Positions 45,879 to 53,835 of a stretch of DNA of 64,000 bases are shown here, piece by piece. The notes under the pieces were generated by a model. It was not told the origin of the DNA. It saw only the letters and a program-made list of their open reading frames with translations, and did not search any database. This DNA is from Lentibacter algarum (GTDB taxonomy: Bacteria > Pseudomonadota > Alphaproteobacteria > Rhodobacterales > Rhodobacteraceae), in the NCBI RefSeq assembly GCF_018860975.1, contig NZ_JAHKQI010000003.1, forward strand, positions 62,001-126,000, read 5' to 3'. Each line of letters starts with the position of its first letter. The stretch's first letter is position 1. Made by a program: the position numbers and the translations under genes.

Positions 45879-45948
45879 TGTGTTTCCCTTCACGTTATCG
45901 CGACAAAGGCTTCCTATGCGCCCTGCCTGCGGTTATCCTAACCATAGT

Positions 45949-46509
45949 ATGCGAAAAATAAGTGTCGATCTCAAACCTGCCGTTGGGGCACTTTTCCTCT
46001 CATGTGTTCTTGCCCTTGGGGCAAGCGCTGACGAGTCCTCGCTCGATTCCCTTTTTGAAACCCTAAAGACTGCCGAAGAAGCCGATGCAGTTAAGGTTGC
46101 ACGTGAGATCGAGCTTGAGTGGTCCAAATCGGGCTCGGCATCTGCCAACCTGTTGTATAAACGAGGAGAAAAGGCCCTGCGAGAAGACAACCCCTCGCTT
46201 GCAGTCGAGCATTTTACCGCCCTGACAGACCACGCGCCGCTGTTTGCCGAAGGCTGGCATGGCCGTGCGCGGGCGTTTTTTGCGCTCGGAGAATACGGCT
46301 TGGCACTGAATGACCTTAAGCAAGTTCTTGCTTTAACACCGCGTCATTTCGGGGCGATTTACGGTCTCGGCGCGATAATGGAACAGATCGACAAGCCCGA
46401 AGAGGCCTATGATGCCTATAAGATTCTCTTGAACCTCTATCCTGCGCATGAAAAAGCTTTGGCTGCGGTTGAGCGCCTCGAGAGCCGTGTTAACGGCACC
46501 AACCTGTAA
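45949..46509 (+). CDS. TPR-repeat protein with signal peptide
   Basis: 186 residues. A signal peptide (ending A-L-G-A-S-A-D) is followed by a helical region and about three tetratricopeptide repeats from 75 to 175 (A-L-R-E-D-N-P-S-L-A-V-E-H-F, A-F-F-A-L-G-E-Y-G-L-A-L-N-D-L, Y-D-A-Y-K-I-L-L-N-L-Y-P). It is probably periplasmic and acts as a protein-binding scaffold. It stands 21 bp before the helicase gene. Confidence 0.88.
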   Translation: MRKISVDLKPAVGALFLSCVLALGASADESSLDSLFETLKTAEEADAVKVAREIELEWSKSGSASANLLYKRGEKALREDNPSLAVEHFTALTDHAPLFAEGWHGRARAFFALGEYGLALNDLKQVLALTPRHFGAIYGLGAIMEQIDKPEEAYDAYKILLNLYPAHEKALAAVERLESRVNGTNL

Positions 46510-46530
46510 ACCGCGTCAAAGAGTTCCCTT

Positions 46531-49269
46531 ATGAGTTCCTCTTCAAGAACCGTGGCCGTGCTCGGCCCGACGAACACTGGCAAGACGCATTATGCTATCG
46601 AGCGGATGCTGAGCTATCGCTCTGGAGTGATCGGCCTGCCTCTGCGCCTACTGGCACGCGAGGTTTATGACAAGATCGTTGCCATTCGCGGGGCCAACGT
46701 CGTTGCCTTGGTGACGGGTGAAGAGCGCATCGTGCCCGAGCGGGCCGCTTATTGGGTTTGCACCGTTGAGGCGATGCCGCAGGCTATGAACGCAGAGTTT
46801 GTGGCTATCGACGAAATTCAGCTCTGCGCCGATCCCGAACGTGGGCATGTTTTCACTGATCGTTTGCTTAGAAGTCGCGGCATCATGGAGACGCTGTTTT
46901 TGGGCGCTGACTCTATGCGCGGGATCATCCGCAAGCTGGTTCCCGAGGCCGAGTTTCTGGGGCGTGAGCGCATGTCGCAGCTTTCCTATGGCGGGTCTAA
47001 AAAGATCAGCCGGATGCAGGCACGCTCGGCGATTGTCAGCTTCTCGATCGACAATGTTTATGGCATCGCCGAGCTGCTGAAGCGGCAAAAAGGCGGTGCC
47101 GCCGTGGTGATGGGCGCGTTGAGCCCCCGCACCCGCAATGCGCAGGTCGAGCTGTATCAGAACGGCGATGTTGATTTTCTGGTGGCGACTGATGCGATCG
47201 GCATGGGCCTTAACCTAGATATCAACCATGTCGCTTTTTCGGCCACGGCAAAGTTTGACGGCCAGCGCATGCGCCAGTTGATGCCGCATGAGCTTGGCCA
47301 AATCGCGGGCCGCGCGGGCCGTGGGATGAGCCACGGCACTTTTGGTGTCACAGGCGAGGCGAGGCCTTTGGAAGACGAGGTTGCCAATGCGATCATGGAG
47401 CACAGATTTGCTCCGGTAAAGAAGGTGATCTGGCGTAATCCACGGCTTGAGTTTGGCCAGCTTGATGCGCTCATCGCTTCGCTTGAAGTCGCGCCCAACG
47501 ACGACCTCTTGGTCAAGGCCCGCGAAGCAGATGATCTCTCGGCTCTCAAAGCCCTCGCGGACGACGCCGAAAGCCGCGCGCGTGCCTCGGACCCTGCCAG
47601 CATCCGCCTTTTGTGGGATGTTTGCCAAATTCCCGACTTCCGCTCGATCAGTTCTGCCGAGCATGCCAGCTTGCTTACGCAAATATTCGCTTACCTCCAT
47701 GAGCGTGGCCAGATACCGGAAGACTGGCTCGCACGGCATATAAAACACATAGATCGTCCCTCGGGTGACATCGACACATTGTCGAAAAGGCTGGCCTTTA
47801 TTCGCACTTGGACGTATGTGGCGCAGCGAAAAGGCTGGGTAAATGACGAAACCCATTGGCGCGAGAGCACGCGCGCTGTAGAAGACCGCTTGTCAGATGC
47901 GCTCCACGATGCCCTGACCCAGAGATTTGTCGACAGGCGCACATCGGTGCTCCTGCGACGTTTGAAACAAAAGGAGGCCATGTTGGCCGAAGTAAATGAT
48001 AACGGTGAAGTGACGGTTGAGGGCGAGTTTGTCGGCCGTCTTGAAGGATTCCGCTTTAGTCAGGACAAATCCGCAGCTGGGCAGGAAGCCAAGACGCTCA
48101 AGCAAGCAAGCCTTGCCGCGCTGGCGCCGCATTTCCACTTGCTGGCTGACCGCTTCTACAACGCGCCTGACACCGAGCTTGATTTTACCGAGCAAGGCGG
48201 CCTGATGTGGGGCAACAACGCCGTTGGCAAGCTTGTGAAAGGCTCCGAGGCTTTGAAGCCCTCTGTGAAAGCCTTTGTTGACGACGAAGCCGGCACGGAC
48301 GTCGCCGAGAAAGTCACTCGCCGCCTCCAGCATTTCATTGATCGCAAGATTGCCACTGCGTTTGAACCTCTGCTCAATCTCTCGCGTGATGAAGAGCTTT
48401 CAGGCCTCGCGCGCGGTTTCGCCTTCCAGATGGTTGAAGCCTTGGGCGTTATGCCCCGTGCAACTGTTGCCGATGACGTGAAAGCGCTTGATCAAGAAGC
48501 CCGTGGTGCCCTGCGTAAACACGGTATCCGCTTTGGTCAGTTCACCATCTTTATGCCATTGCTGCTCAAGCCTGCACCGACACGCCTGCGGCTTGTGCTT
48601 TGGTCGCTGGCGCAAGACTTGGCCGAGTTCCCCGAGGCGCCGCCCGCTGGCCTCGTGACCGTGCCGAACATGAAAGCCCAGCCACAAGGCACCGACACCA
48701 TGGCCGGCTATCGCAATGCAGGTGAGCGCGCAATTCGTATCGACATGCTCGAACGCCTCGCCGACATGCTGCGCTCTGAAGACAGCCGCGGTGGCTTTGA
48801 AGGCAAAGCCGACATGCTCTCGATCACCGGCATGACGCTTGAGCAGTTTGCTGACCTTATGCAAGGCCTTGGCTACAAAGCCGAAAAAGGCGAGCGCGTG
48901 AAGGTTAAGGCGGCTCCGGCCCCAGCCGAGGTCGAAAAACCTGCCGAGGCAGACGCGCCCGCGCCTGAAGAGGCTGCTGCAGAAGCTCCTTCTGAGGCTC
49001 CTGAAACGCCCGCCGAACCAGCCGAGCCTGAAATGGAAGTATTCTACACCTTTACGTGGGGTGGCAACCGTGGCAACGCCCGTCCGCAAGGCGCTAAGCC
49101 TGCTGGCAAACCACGCGGAAAAGCTGACGGAAAGCCACGCGGCAAAGGCAAACCGCGCGGCAAGCCTCAGGGTGCGCAAAACTTCCAATCTCGTCCGCCA
49201 AAGAAGGACAAGATCGACCCGGACAACCCCTTCGCCGCAGCGCTTATGGGGCTCGCCAAAAAGGACTAA
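46531..49269 (+). CDS. Suv3-like DExD/H RNA helicase
   Basis: 912 residues. Motif I is L-G-P-T-N-T-G-K-T-H at 11-20, motif II is D-E-I-Q at 94-97, and motif VI is Q-I-A-G-R-A-G-R near 256-263; these match the mitochondrial degradosome helicase Suv3 and its alphaproteobacterial relatives. A helical and winged domain follows, then an alanine-, proline- and glutamate-rich linker (about 790-840) and a basic tail with repeated K-P-R-G-K that should bind RNA. The role is probably RNA unwinding for decay or ribosome maturation. The S4 gene follows after three bases. Confidence 0.92.
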   Translation: MSSSSRTVAVLGPTNTGKTHYAIERMLSYRSGVIGLPLRLLAREVYDKIVAIRGANVVALVTGEERIVPERAAYWVCTVEAMPQAMNAEFVAIDEIQLCADPERGHVFTDRLLRSRGIMETLFLGADSMRGIIRKLVPEAEFLGRERMSQLSYGGSKKISRMQARSAIVSFSIDNVYGIAELLKRQKGGAAVVMGALSPRTRNAQVELYQNGDVDFLVATDAIGMGLNLDINHVAFSATAKFDGQRMRQLMPHELGQIAGRAGRGMSHGTFGVTGEARPLEDEVANAIMEHRFAPVKKVIWRNPRLEFGQLDALIASLEVAPNDDLLVKAREADDLSALKALADDAESRARASDPASIRLLWDVCQIPDFRSISSAEHASLLTQIFAYLHERGQIPEDWLARHIKHIDRPSGDIDTLSKRLAFIRTWTYVAQRKGWVNDETHWRESTRAVEDRLSDALHDALTQRFVDRRTSVLLRRLKQKEAMLAEVNDNGEVTVEGEFVGRLEGFRFSQDKSAAGQEAKTLKQASLAALAPHFHLLADRFYNAPDTELDFTEQGGLMWGNNAVGKLVKGSEALKPSVKAFVDDEAGTDVAEKVTRRLQHFIDRKIATAFEPLLNLSRDEELSGLARGFAFQMVEALGVMPRATVADDVKALDQEARGALRKHGIRFGQFTIFMPLLLKPAPTRLRLVLWSLAQDLAEFPEAPPAGLVTVPNMKAQPQGTDTMAGYRNAGERAIRIDMLERLADMLRSEDSRGGFEGKADMLSITGMTLEQFADLMQGLGYKAEKGERVKVKAAPAPAEVEKPAEADAPAPEEAAAEAPSEAPETPAEPAEPEMEVFYTFTWGGNRGNARPQGAKPAGKPRGKADGKPRGKGKPRGKPQGAQNFQSRPPKKDKIDPDNPFAAALMGLAKKD

Positions 49270-49272
49270 TCC

Positions 49273-49635
49273 TTGAGCAGTGAAAAGCTCCGCCTCGACA
49301 AATGGCTCTGGCACGCGCGGTTCTTCAAGACTCGCTCACTGTCAGCCAAGCAAGTTAGCGGCGGGCATGTGCGGGTGAACGGGAACAAGGTTCACAAACC
49401 TGCCCATGCCGTCACTTTGGAAGACGTTCTCACTTTCCCACAGGGCGATATAATTCGCGTGGTCAAAATCGTCGCGCTTGGCTCTCGGCGCGGCCCTGCG
49501 CCTGAAGCTCAGGCGCTCTATCTAGACATGACGCCGCCTCGCGAAGACCGCCCGCCCGAGCCAGCGCGAACCGGCCCGCGCCCTACCAAGAAAGACCGTC
49601 GCGATCTTGAGGCTTTCAAAGACAGTGATCACTAA
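49273..49635 (+). CDS. S4-domain RNA-binding protein, HslR-like
   Basis: 120 residues from a TTG with AAGGA upstream. An S4 domain at about 5-65 (L-R-L-D-K-W-L-W-H-A-R-F-F-K-T-R-S and G-H-V-R-V-N-G-N-K-V) is followed by a basic, proline-rich tail. HslR (Hsp15) binds stalled 50S subunits carrying nascent chains and helps to recycle them. It is next to the Suv3-like helicase, a frequent alphaproteobacterial order that fits a common RNA role. Confidence 0.9.
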   Translation: MSSEKLRLDKWLWHARFFKTRSLSAKQVSGGHVRVNGNKVHKPAHAVTLEDVLTFPQGDIIRVVKIVALGSRRGPAPEAQALYLDMTPPREDRPPEPARTGPRPTKKDRRDLEAFKDSDH

Positions 49636-49731
49636 AACGTCAAACCATTGCCTGCGTCACCGCTGCCGCTTGATTGATCGGTGAAAAACGATTAGCTGAC
49701 CCCCAAGAAAGCCCAACTTAGAGACACCAGC

Positions 49732-50070
49732 ATGACCTATATCGTCAATGACGCCTGCATCGCCTGCAAATACACCGACTGCGTTGAGGTTTGCCCCGTA
49801 GATTGTTTCTATGAGGGTGAAAACATGTTGGTTATCCACCCTGACGAATGCATCGACTGTGGCGTTTGCGAGCCCGAGTGCCCTGCCGACGCCATCCGCC
49901 CTGATACAGACGCAGGCACGGAAAAGTGGGTTGAGTTCAACCGCAAATACTCGGAAATGTGGCCGGTGATCATTACCAAGAAAGACCAACTTCCCGAGGC
50001 AGAAGAACGCGACGGTGAAGAAGGCAAGCTTGAGAAATACTTCTCCGAAGCCCCTGGCGAAGGCGGCTAA
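49732..50070 (+). CDS. fdxA: 7Fe ferredoxin FdxA
   Basis: 112 residues. Cysteines at 9, 12, 17, 21, 25, 40, 43, 46 and 50 give the pattern of a [3Fe-4S] plus [4Fe-4S] ferredoxin ([17 protein letters not shown] and [12 protein letters not shown]). The helical C-terminal extension (W-V-E-F-N-R-K-Y-S) is typical of FdxA. It carries electrons in the cytosol. It lies upstream of carD, as in many alphaproteobacteria, with a possible short RNA in the gap. Confidence 0.96.
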   Translation: MTYIVNDACIACKYTDCVEVCPVDCFYEGENMLVIHPDECIDCGVCEPECPADAIRPDTDAGTEKWVEFNRKYSEMWPVIITKKDQLPEAEERDGEEGKLEKYFSEAPGEGG

Positions 50071-50114
50071 TACGCGTCGGTTTTGCTCCGCTTTCTTTTG
50101 GGGTCGATTCGTGC

Positions 50115-50197
50115 TATACTGTCTATAGAAATGAAGAAAAAAGCCTAACCCAACCATAGCACCACCCATCAAGGCCTTGGCCTCGCTGGGTGTTTTT
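50115..50197 (+). ncRNA. Candidate short transcript or carD leader
   Basis: Between fdxA and carD, a -10-like TATACT (50115-50120) precedes a five-codon frame M-K-K-K-A (50131-50148) and then a hairpin (ACCCA at 50164-50168 with TGGGT at 50187-50191, inner AGG/CCT) followed by TTTTT. This would give an RNA of about 70-75 nt ending in an intrinsic terminator. It may be a small RNA, or an attenuator with a leader peptide controlling carD. No good -35 box is visible. Confidence 0.45.
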
Positions 50198-50248
50198 GTG
50201 TCTTGTTTTGTTGAATTTGGCCGTATCACAAACGTAAGGAACTGCTGC

Positions 50249-50767
50249 ATGAGCAAGTCAAAGAAGCTCGATTTTCGGGCCAATGAATATGTTGTCTACC
50301 CCGCCCATGGTGTTGGACAGGTCGTTTCGATCGAAAAGCAGGAAGTTGCGGGCTTTGAGCTTGAGCTCTTCGTGATCTCGTTTGAGAAAGACAAAATGAC
50401 ACTGCGCGTGCCAACCAACAAGGCAACCGAAGTCGGAATGCGCGGGCTTTCCAGCCCTGATGTTGTGGCCCAGGCTATGAAAACCTTACGTGGCAAGGCC
50501 AAAGTCAAACGCGCCATGTGGTCGCGCCGCGCTCAGGAGTATGAGCAAAAGATCAACTCGGGCGACCTTATCGCCATTGCTGAAGTGGTGCGCGACTTGC
50601 ACCGCTCCGATGATCAGCGCGAGCAGAGCTACTCGGAACGGCAGCTTTATGAAGCCGCGCTTGAGCGCCTGACACGTGAAGTTTCTGCGGTTGCTGGCGG
50701 CGACGAACTCGCCGCGGCCAAGCAGATTGACGATGTCTTGGTCAGCCGCGCCGCGGCCGCCGCTTAA
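50249..50767 (+). CDS. carD: CarD-family transcriptional regulator
   Basis: 172 residues from ATG 50249, with AAGGA upstream. The N-terminal RNA-polymerase-interacting domain (about 8-65) reads Y-V-V-Y-P-A-H-G-V-G-Q-V, followed by the helical DNA-contact domain with M-W-S-R-R-A-Q-E-Y and the A-S/T-R-Q-L-Y-E-A-A-L-E-R-L segment. CarD binds the RNA polymerase beta subunit and stabilises open complexes, chiefly at rRNA promoters. A terminator follows. Confidence 0.95.
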   Translation: MSKSKKLDFRANEYVVYPAHGVGQVVSIEKQEVAGFELELFVISFEKDKMTLRVPTNKATEVGMRGLSSPDVVAQAMKTLRGKAKVKRAMWSRRAQEYEQKINSGDLIAIAEVVRDLHRSDDQREQSYSERQLYEAALERLTREVSAVAGGDELAAAKQIDDVLVSRAAAAA

Positions 50768-50785
50768 GCCAGCCAAACCCACAAA

Positions 50786-50820
50786 AAGCGGGCCGTGCTC
50801 ACCAGAGCGCGGCCTTTTTT
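50786..50820 (+). terminator. Intrinsic terminator after carD
   Basis: GGCCGTGCT (50791-50799) and AGCGCGGCC (50806-50814) form a 9-bp stem with one mismatch, followed by TTTTTT. AAAAA on the other side makes it potentially bidirectional. Confidence 0.8.
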
Positions 50821-50880
50821 GTTGCTGGTCGATCAGTCCAATCCTGCATGTTAAGGTTAACCTGTCATTAGGCCTATTGC

Positions 50881-50923
50881 GTGCATAAACCCGTGCATAC
50901 CGCAGTGCATAACGCGTGCAGAC
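50881..50923. repeat. 12-bp tandem repeat element, copy 2 (inverted)
   Basis: Read on the minus strand the units are TATGCACTGCGG, TATGCACGGGTT and a partial TATGCAC, preceded by GTCTGCACGCGT. This is the same order and 12-bp period as the element at 30858-30903. It lies in the spacer between carD and bioY. Confidence 0.75.
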
Positions 50924-50954
50924 AAATTTAAGGCAGACCTGAAAGGTTAACAAA

Positions 50955-50986
50955 AAAGGCGCTGTCACTTTCGCAACAACGCCTTC
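50955..50986 (-). terminator. Intrinsic terminator after bioY
   Basis: AAGGCG-C-TGT (from 50956) pairs with ACA-A-CGCCTT (to 50985), a stem with one mismatch. On the minus strand it is followed by TTTTTT, 20 bases past the bioY stop. Confidence 0.65.
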
Positions 50987-51006
50987 ACTTCAATTTGCAG
51001 AGGGTT

Positions 51007-51606
51007 TTAGCCGCGTGCGCGACCAACCAGTTTCCAAGCCGCTGGAAGCAAAACTGCCGCCAAGGCCAGCTTAACCGCGTCGCCGATCAGGAAGGGTGTA
51101 AGGCCCCAAGCGAGGATCGGTTTGTCAAAGCCGTAGAGCATGCCGAGCCAGATCAGGCCGGGAACATAGATCAGCGCATTGCCAACCAACATCGCCGCAG
51201 CCATTTTGGGTGCCGAGCGGTCCCATCCGGCGCGGGCAAAAGCCCCGAGTGCGACTGTCGCCAGCACATAGCCAACCAAATAGCCGCCTGTGCCGCCCAT
51301 CATATAAGTAAGGCCGTGTGCCTCGGCGGAAGAGCCTGCGAAAACGTCAAAGCCCATCACGCCGACCAGCATGTAAGCCGCGATTGTCGCAAGGCCGAGG
51401 CGCGGGCCGTAAGCCGCGCCGAGTGTCAGCACAGCAAAAGTGCCCATGGTGATCGGAACGGGCCACATTGGCACAGCGATCTTTGCAGAGATTGCCAGCA
51501 GCATGACCCCTGCAATCACCAGCACCGCGCGCTTTGCCCAAAGGGCCGCGCCTGTGTCTGCGCCGAATGTTTCTGTGAGAACTTTGTTCGAAAGGGCCGT
51601 GGCCAT
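51007..51606 (-). CDS. bioY: Biotin ECF-transporter S component BioY
   Basis: 199 residues from ATG 51606 (GGAGGAAT upstream). About six membrane helices; the first is followed by I-A-V-P-M-W-P-V-P-I-T-M-G-T-F, the BioY signature, with Y-M-M-G-G-T-G-G-Y-L-V-G-Y and G-L-I-W-L-G later. BioY binds and imports biotin. No bioM or bioN ATPase/permease is nearby in the window; solitary BioY can work with shared partners elsewhere. Confidence 0.95.
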   Translation of the reverse strand: MATALSNKVLTETFGADTGAALWAKRAVLVIAGVMLLAISAKIAVPMWPVPITMGTFAVLTLGAAYGPRLGLATIAAYMLVGVMGFDVFAGSSAEAHGLTYMMGGTGGYLVGYVLATVALGAFARAGWDRSAPKMAAAMLVGNALIYVPGLIWLGMLYGFDKPILAWGLTPFLIGDAVKLALAAVLLPAAWKLVGRARG

Positions 51607-51672
51607 AGGGTATTCCTCCAATTGTTGCAGCATTTCTGCACTAGCGAGGTGAGCTTCGCAAGCCGGAATGCT

Positions 51673-52101
51673 CTAATTGCGAACATACCGTGTAATCATT
51701 TCATAATCTTTGCGAGGGCCACGAACTTTCCAGCACACCTCAAAAACCGGCCATGAGGCGAAATCATAACTCACATTGTATTGATCAGGATCACACCAAT
51801 GCGCTGTGGCGCCGCCAAGGCGCGGCACCTGGTGAAAGAAGCGCCCGTCTTCAAAGTAGACATTGAGCTCGGCATCCCAGAAGTAGCGGCGCTCGGCTTG
51901 CATTGGTGGCTGGCCCTCAAGTGTCAGCACCCCCTGCTCGACATAGGCCAGCCCTGTATCTTTGCGAACCCACTCAGCGCGGCCGTCAAACTGCCCTTCT
52001 GGCCCATTGGCGGGTTTGATCCGGCGGTTAAGGCGCCAGAGGCCTTCAAACTCGCCAAGGTGTCGCTCGACTGGATGGGGGGACGTTTGCGGTTCGGTCA
52101 T
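51673..52101 (-). CDS. DUF6314 family protein
   Basis: 142 residues, soluble and beta-rich. F-E-G-L-W-R-L-N-R-R-I opens the domain; then G-R-A-E-W, Y-V-E-Q-G-V-L, R-R-Y-F-W and H-W-C-D-P-D-Q-Y-N-V-S-Y-D-F close it with W-K-V-R-G-P-R-K-D-Y. The pattern fits DUF6314, a lipocalin-like barrel of unknown ligand common in Rhodobacterales. It lies 66 bp upstream of bioY on the same strand. Confidence 0.78.
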   Translation of the reverse strand: MTEPQTSPHPVERHLGEFEGLWRLNRRIKPANGPEGQFDGRAEWVRKDTGLAYVEQGVLTLEGQPPMQAERRYFWDAELNVYFEDGRFFHQVPRLGGATAHWCDPDQYNVSYDFASWPVFEVCWKVRGPRKDYEMITRYVRN

Positions 52102-52187
52102 CTGGCAGGCTATTCGCTTGTATGAGGCCCGTTCAGTTAGTCGCCGCTAGCGTAGTTTTGCAAGCTGGTATCGCTAGAGCGTCTCGC

Positions 52188-52337
52188 CTAACGCCCCTCA
52201 CCGCATTGGTGGGTGCTTGTGCTCATGCTGCCCGTCTTTGGAGTGCTGCTCATGCCATCTTCAGTGCCGGCAGACACCGCTTGGGTCTGCCCGAAAGTGA
52301 AGCTTGAGACTATGAGCACAATTGCGAGGTGTTTCAT
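52188..52337 (-). CDS. 49-residue secreted small protein
   Basis: Starts at ATG 52337 with GGAG six bases upstream. A clear signal peptide (L-A-I-V-L-I-V-S-S-F-T-F with a cleavage site after A-V-S-A) leaves a 26-residue mature part rich in Ser, Thr and Gly with one Cys and one His near the end. The function is unknown. It lies in the spacer between DUF6314 and purB. Confidence 0.6.
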   Translation of the reverse strand: MKHLAIVLIVSSFTFGQTQAVSAGTEDGMSSTPKTGSMSTSTHQCGEGR

Positions 52338-52509
52338 CTGTTTCTCCAAAGCTGCGACACCTTAACACTACTGTCTGATTGCATCACTCGCACTACACAA
52401 GCGCGTGACAGTCATAGAGCGCCCTATTAGTTTTGCTCGCGGCTTGAGGTTGCCCGTGGCACAGTTTAGAACCGCCGCAACCCAACCCCTAACCCACGAA
52501 AGCGTCAAC

Positions 52510-53817
52510 ATGATCGAGCGTTACTCCCGCCCTGAAATGGTCTCTATTTGGTCCGCTGCGACCAAATTCAAAATCTGGTATGAGATCGAGGCACACGCTT
52601 GTGACGCGATGGCCGATATTGGCGTGATCCCGCGTGAGAACGCTGAAGCGGTGTGGAAGGCCAAGGATGTCGAGTTTGACGTCGCCCGCATCGACGAGAT
52701 CGAAGCTGTGACCAAGCATGATGTCATCGCCTTTCTCACACATCTTGCCGAGCACGTCGGCTCTGACGAGGCGCGCTTTGTGCACCAAGGCATGACCAGC
52801 TCGGATGTGCTTGATACCTGTCTGAATGTGCAGCTGGTTCGCGCGTCAGATATCTTGATCGCCGATATGGAAAAGCTGCTCGCAGCACTCAAGACCCGTG
52901 CGATGGAACACAAGATGACAGTGCGCGTTGGCCGCTCGCACGGCATTCACGCCGAGCCGACAACCATGGGCCTGACATTTGCCCGCTTTTACGCCGAGAT
53001 GGACCGCAACCTTGCACGCCTACGTGCTGTGCGTGAAGAGGTTGCAACGGGAGCGATCTCGGGTGCGGTTGGCACCTTTGCCAACATCGACCCGCGCGTT
53101 GAAGAGCATGTTTGCAAGCAGCTTGGCCTCACGCCCGAGCCGATCAGCACGCAGGTTATTCCGCGAGATCGCAACGCGATGTTCTTCTCTGTGCTCGGTG
53201 TGATTGCCTCGAGCATCGAAAACGTCGCCATCGAGATCCGCCACATGCAGCGCACCGAAGTTCTGGAAGGCGCCGAGTTCTTCTCGATGGGCCAGAAGGG
53301 CTCGTCAGCGATGCCGCACAAGAAAAACCCCGTGCTGACAGAAAACCTCACTGGCCTCGCGCGCCTCGTGCGCATGGCCGTTATTCCGGCAATGGAAAAT
53401 GTGGCGCTCTGGCATGAGCGCGATATTTCGCACTCTTCCGTTGAGCGCGCCATTGGCCCTGATGCCACGATCACGCTTGATTTCGCCCTCGCCCGCCTGA
53501 CGGGTGTTGTTGAGAAAATGCTGATCTTCCCTGACAACATGCTCGACAATATGAACAAGTTTCCGGGCCTCGTGATGTCGCAGCGCGTTTTGCTCGCCCT
53601 CACGCAAGCGGGTGTGTCGCGCGAAGACGCCTACTCGATGGTGCAACGCAATGCGCTTAAAGTCTGGGAAGAACGCCTTGATTTCCAAGAGCTTTTGCTG
53701 GCTGACGCCGAGGTTGTAGCAGCTCTTGGTGAGGACGCTATCAAAGAGAAGTTCGACATGGAGTATCACACCAAGCACGTCGATACGATCTTTGCGCGGG
53801 TGTTTGGCGAGGGCTGA
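52510..53817 (+). CDS. purB: Adenylosuccinate lyase
   Basis: 435 residues from ATG 52510, matching the usual 430-435. It begins M-I-E-R-Y-S-R-P-E-M and has T-S-S-D-V-L-D-T near 95, V-G-R-S-H-G-I-H-A-E with the catalytic His, and the signature G-S-S-A-M-P-H-K-K-N-P at about 264-274 with catalytic Ser266. It removes fumarate in two steps of purine synthesis. Earlier in-frame codons from 52405 are non-coding. Confidence 0.97.
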   Translation: MIERYSRPEMVSIWSAATKFKIWYEIEAHACDAMADIGVIPRENAEAVWKAKDVEFDVARIDEIEAVTKHDVIAFLTHLAEHVGSDEARFVHQGMTSSDVLDTCLNVQLVRASDILIADMEKLLAALKTRAMEHKMTVRVGRSHGIHAEPTTMGLTFARFYAEMDRNLARLRAVREEVATGAISGAVGTFANIDPRVEEHVCKQLGLTPEPISTQVIPRDRNAMFFSVLGVIASSIENVAIEIRHMQRTEVLEGAEFFSMGQKGSSAMPHKKNPVLTENLTGLARLVRMAVIPAMENVALWHERDISHSSVERAIGPDATITLDFALARLTGVVEKMLIFPDNMLDNMNKFPGLVMSQRVLLALTQAGVSREDAYSMVQRNALKVWEERLDFQELLLADAEVVAALGEDAIKEKFDMEYHTKHVDTIFARVFGEG

Positions 53818-53835
53818 AATTTCGATCGCAGCGCT

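Noticed and set aside
45202-45948. Long plus-strand extension of the TPR gene
   Set aside because: This part is the antisense of the hydrolase and SCP2 genes; the TPR protein starts with a signal peptide at 45949.
52122-52307. 61-codon plus-strand frame upstream of purB
   Set aside because: It lies antisense to the 49-residue secreted protein, which has the better ribosome site and a signal peptide.
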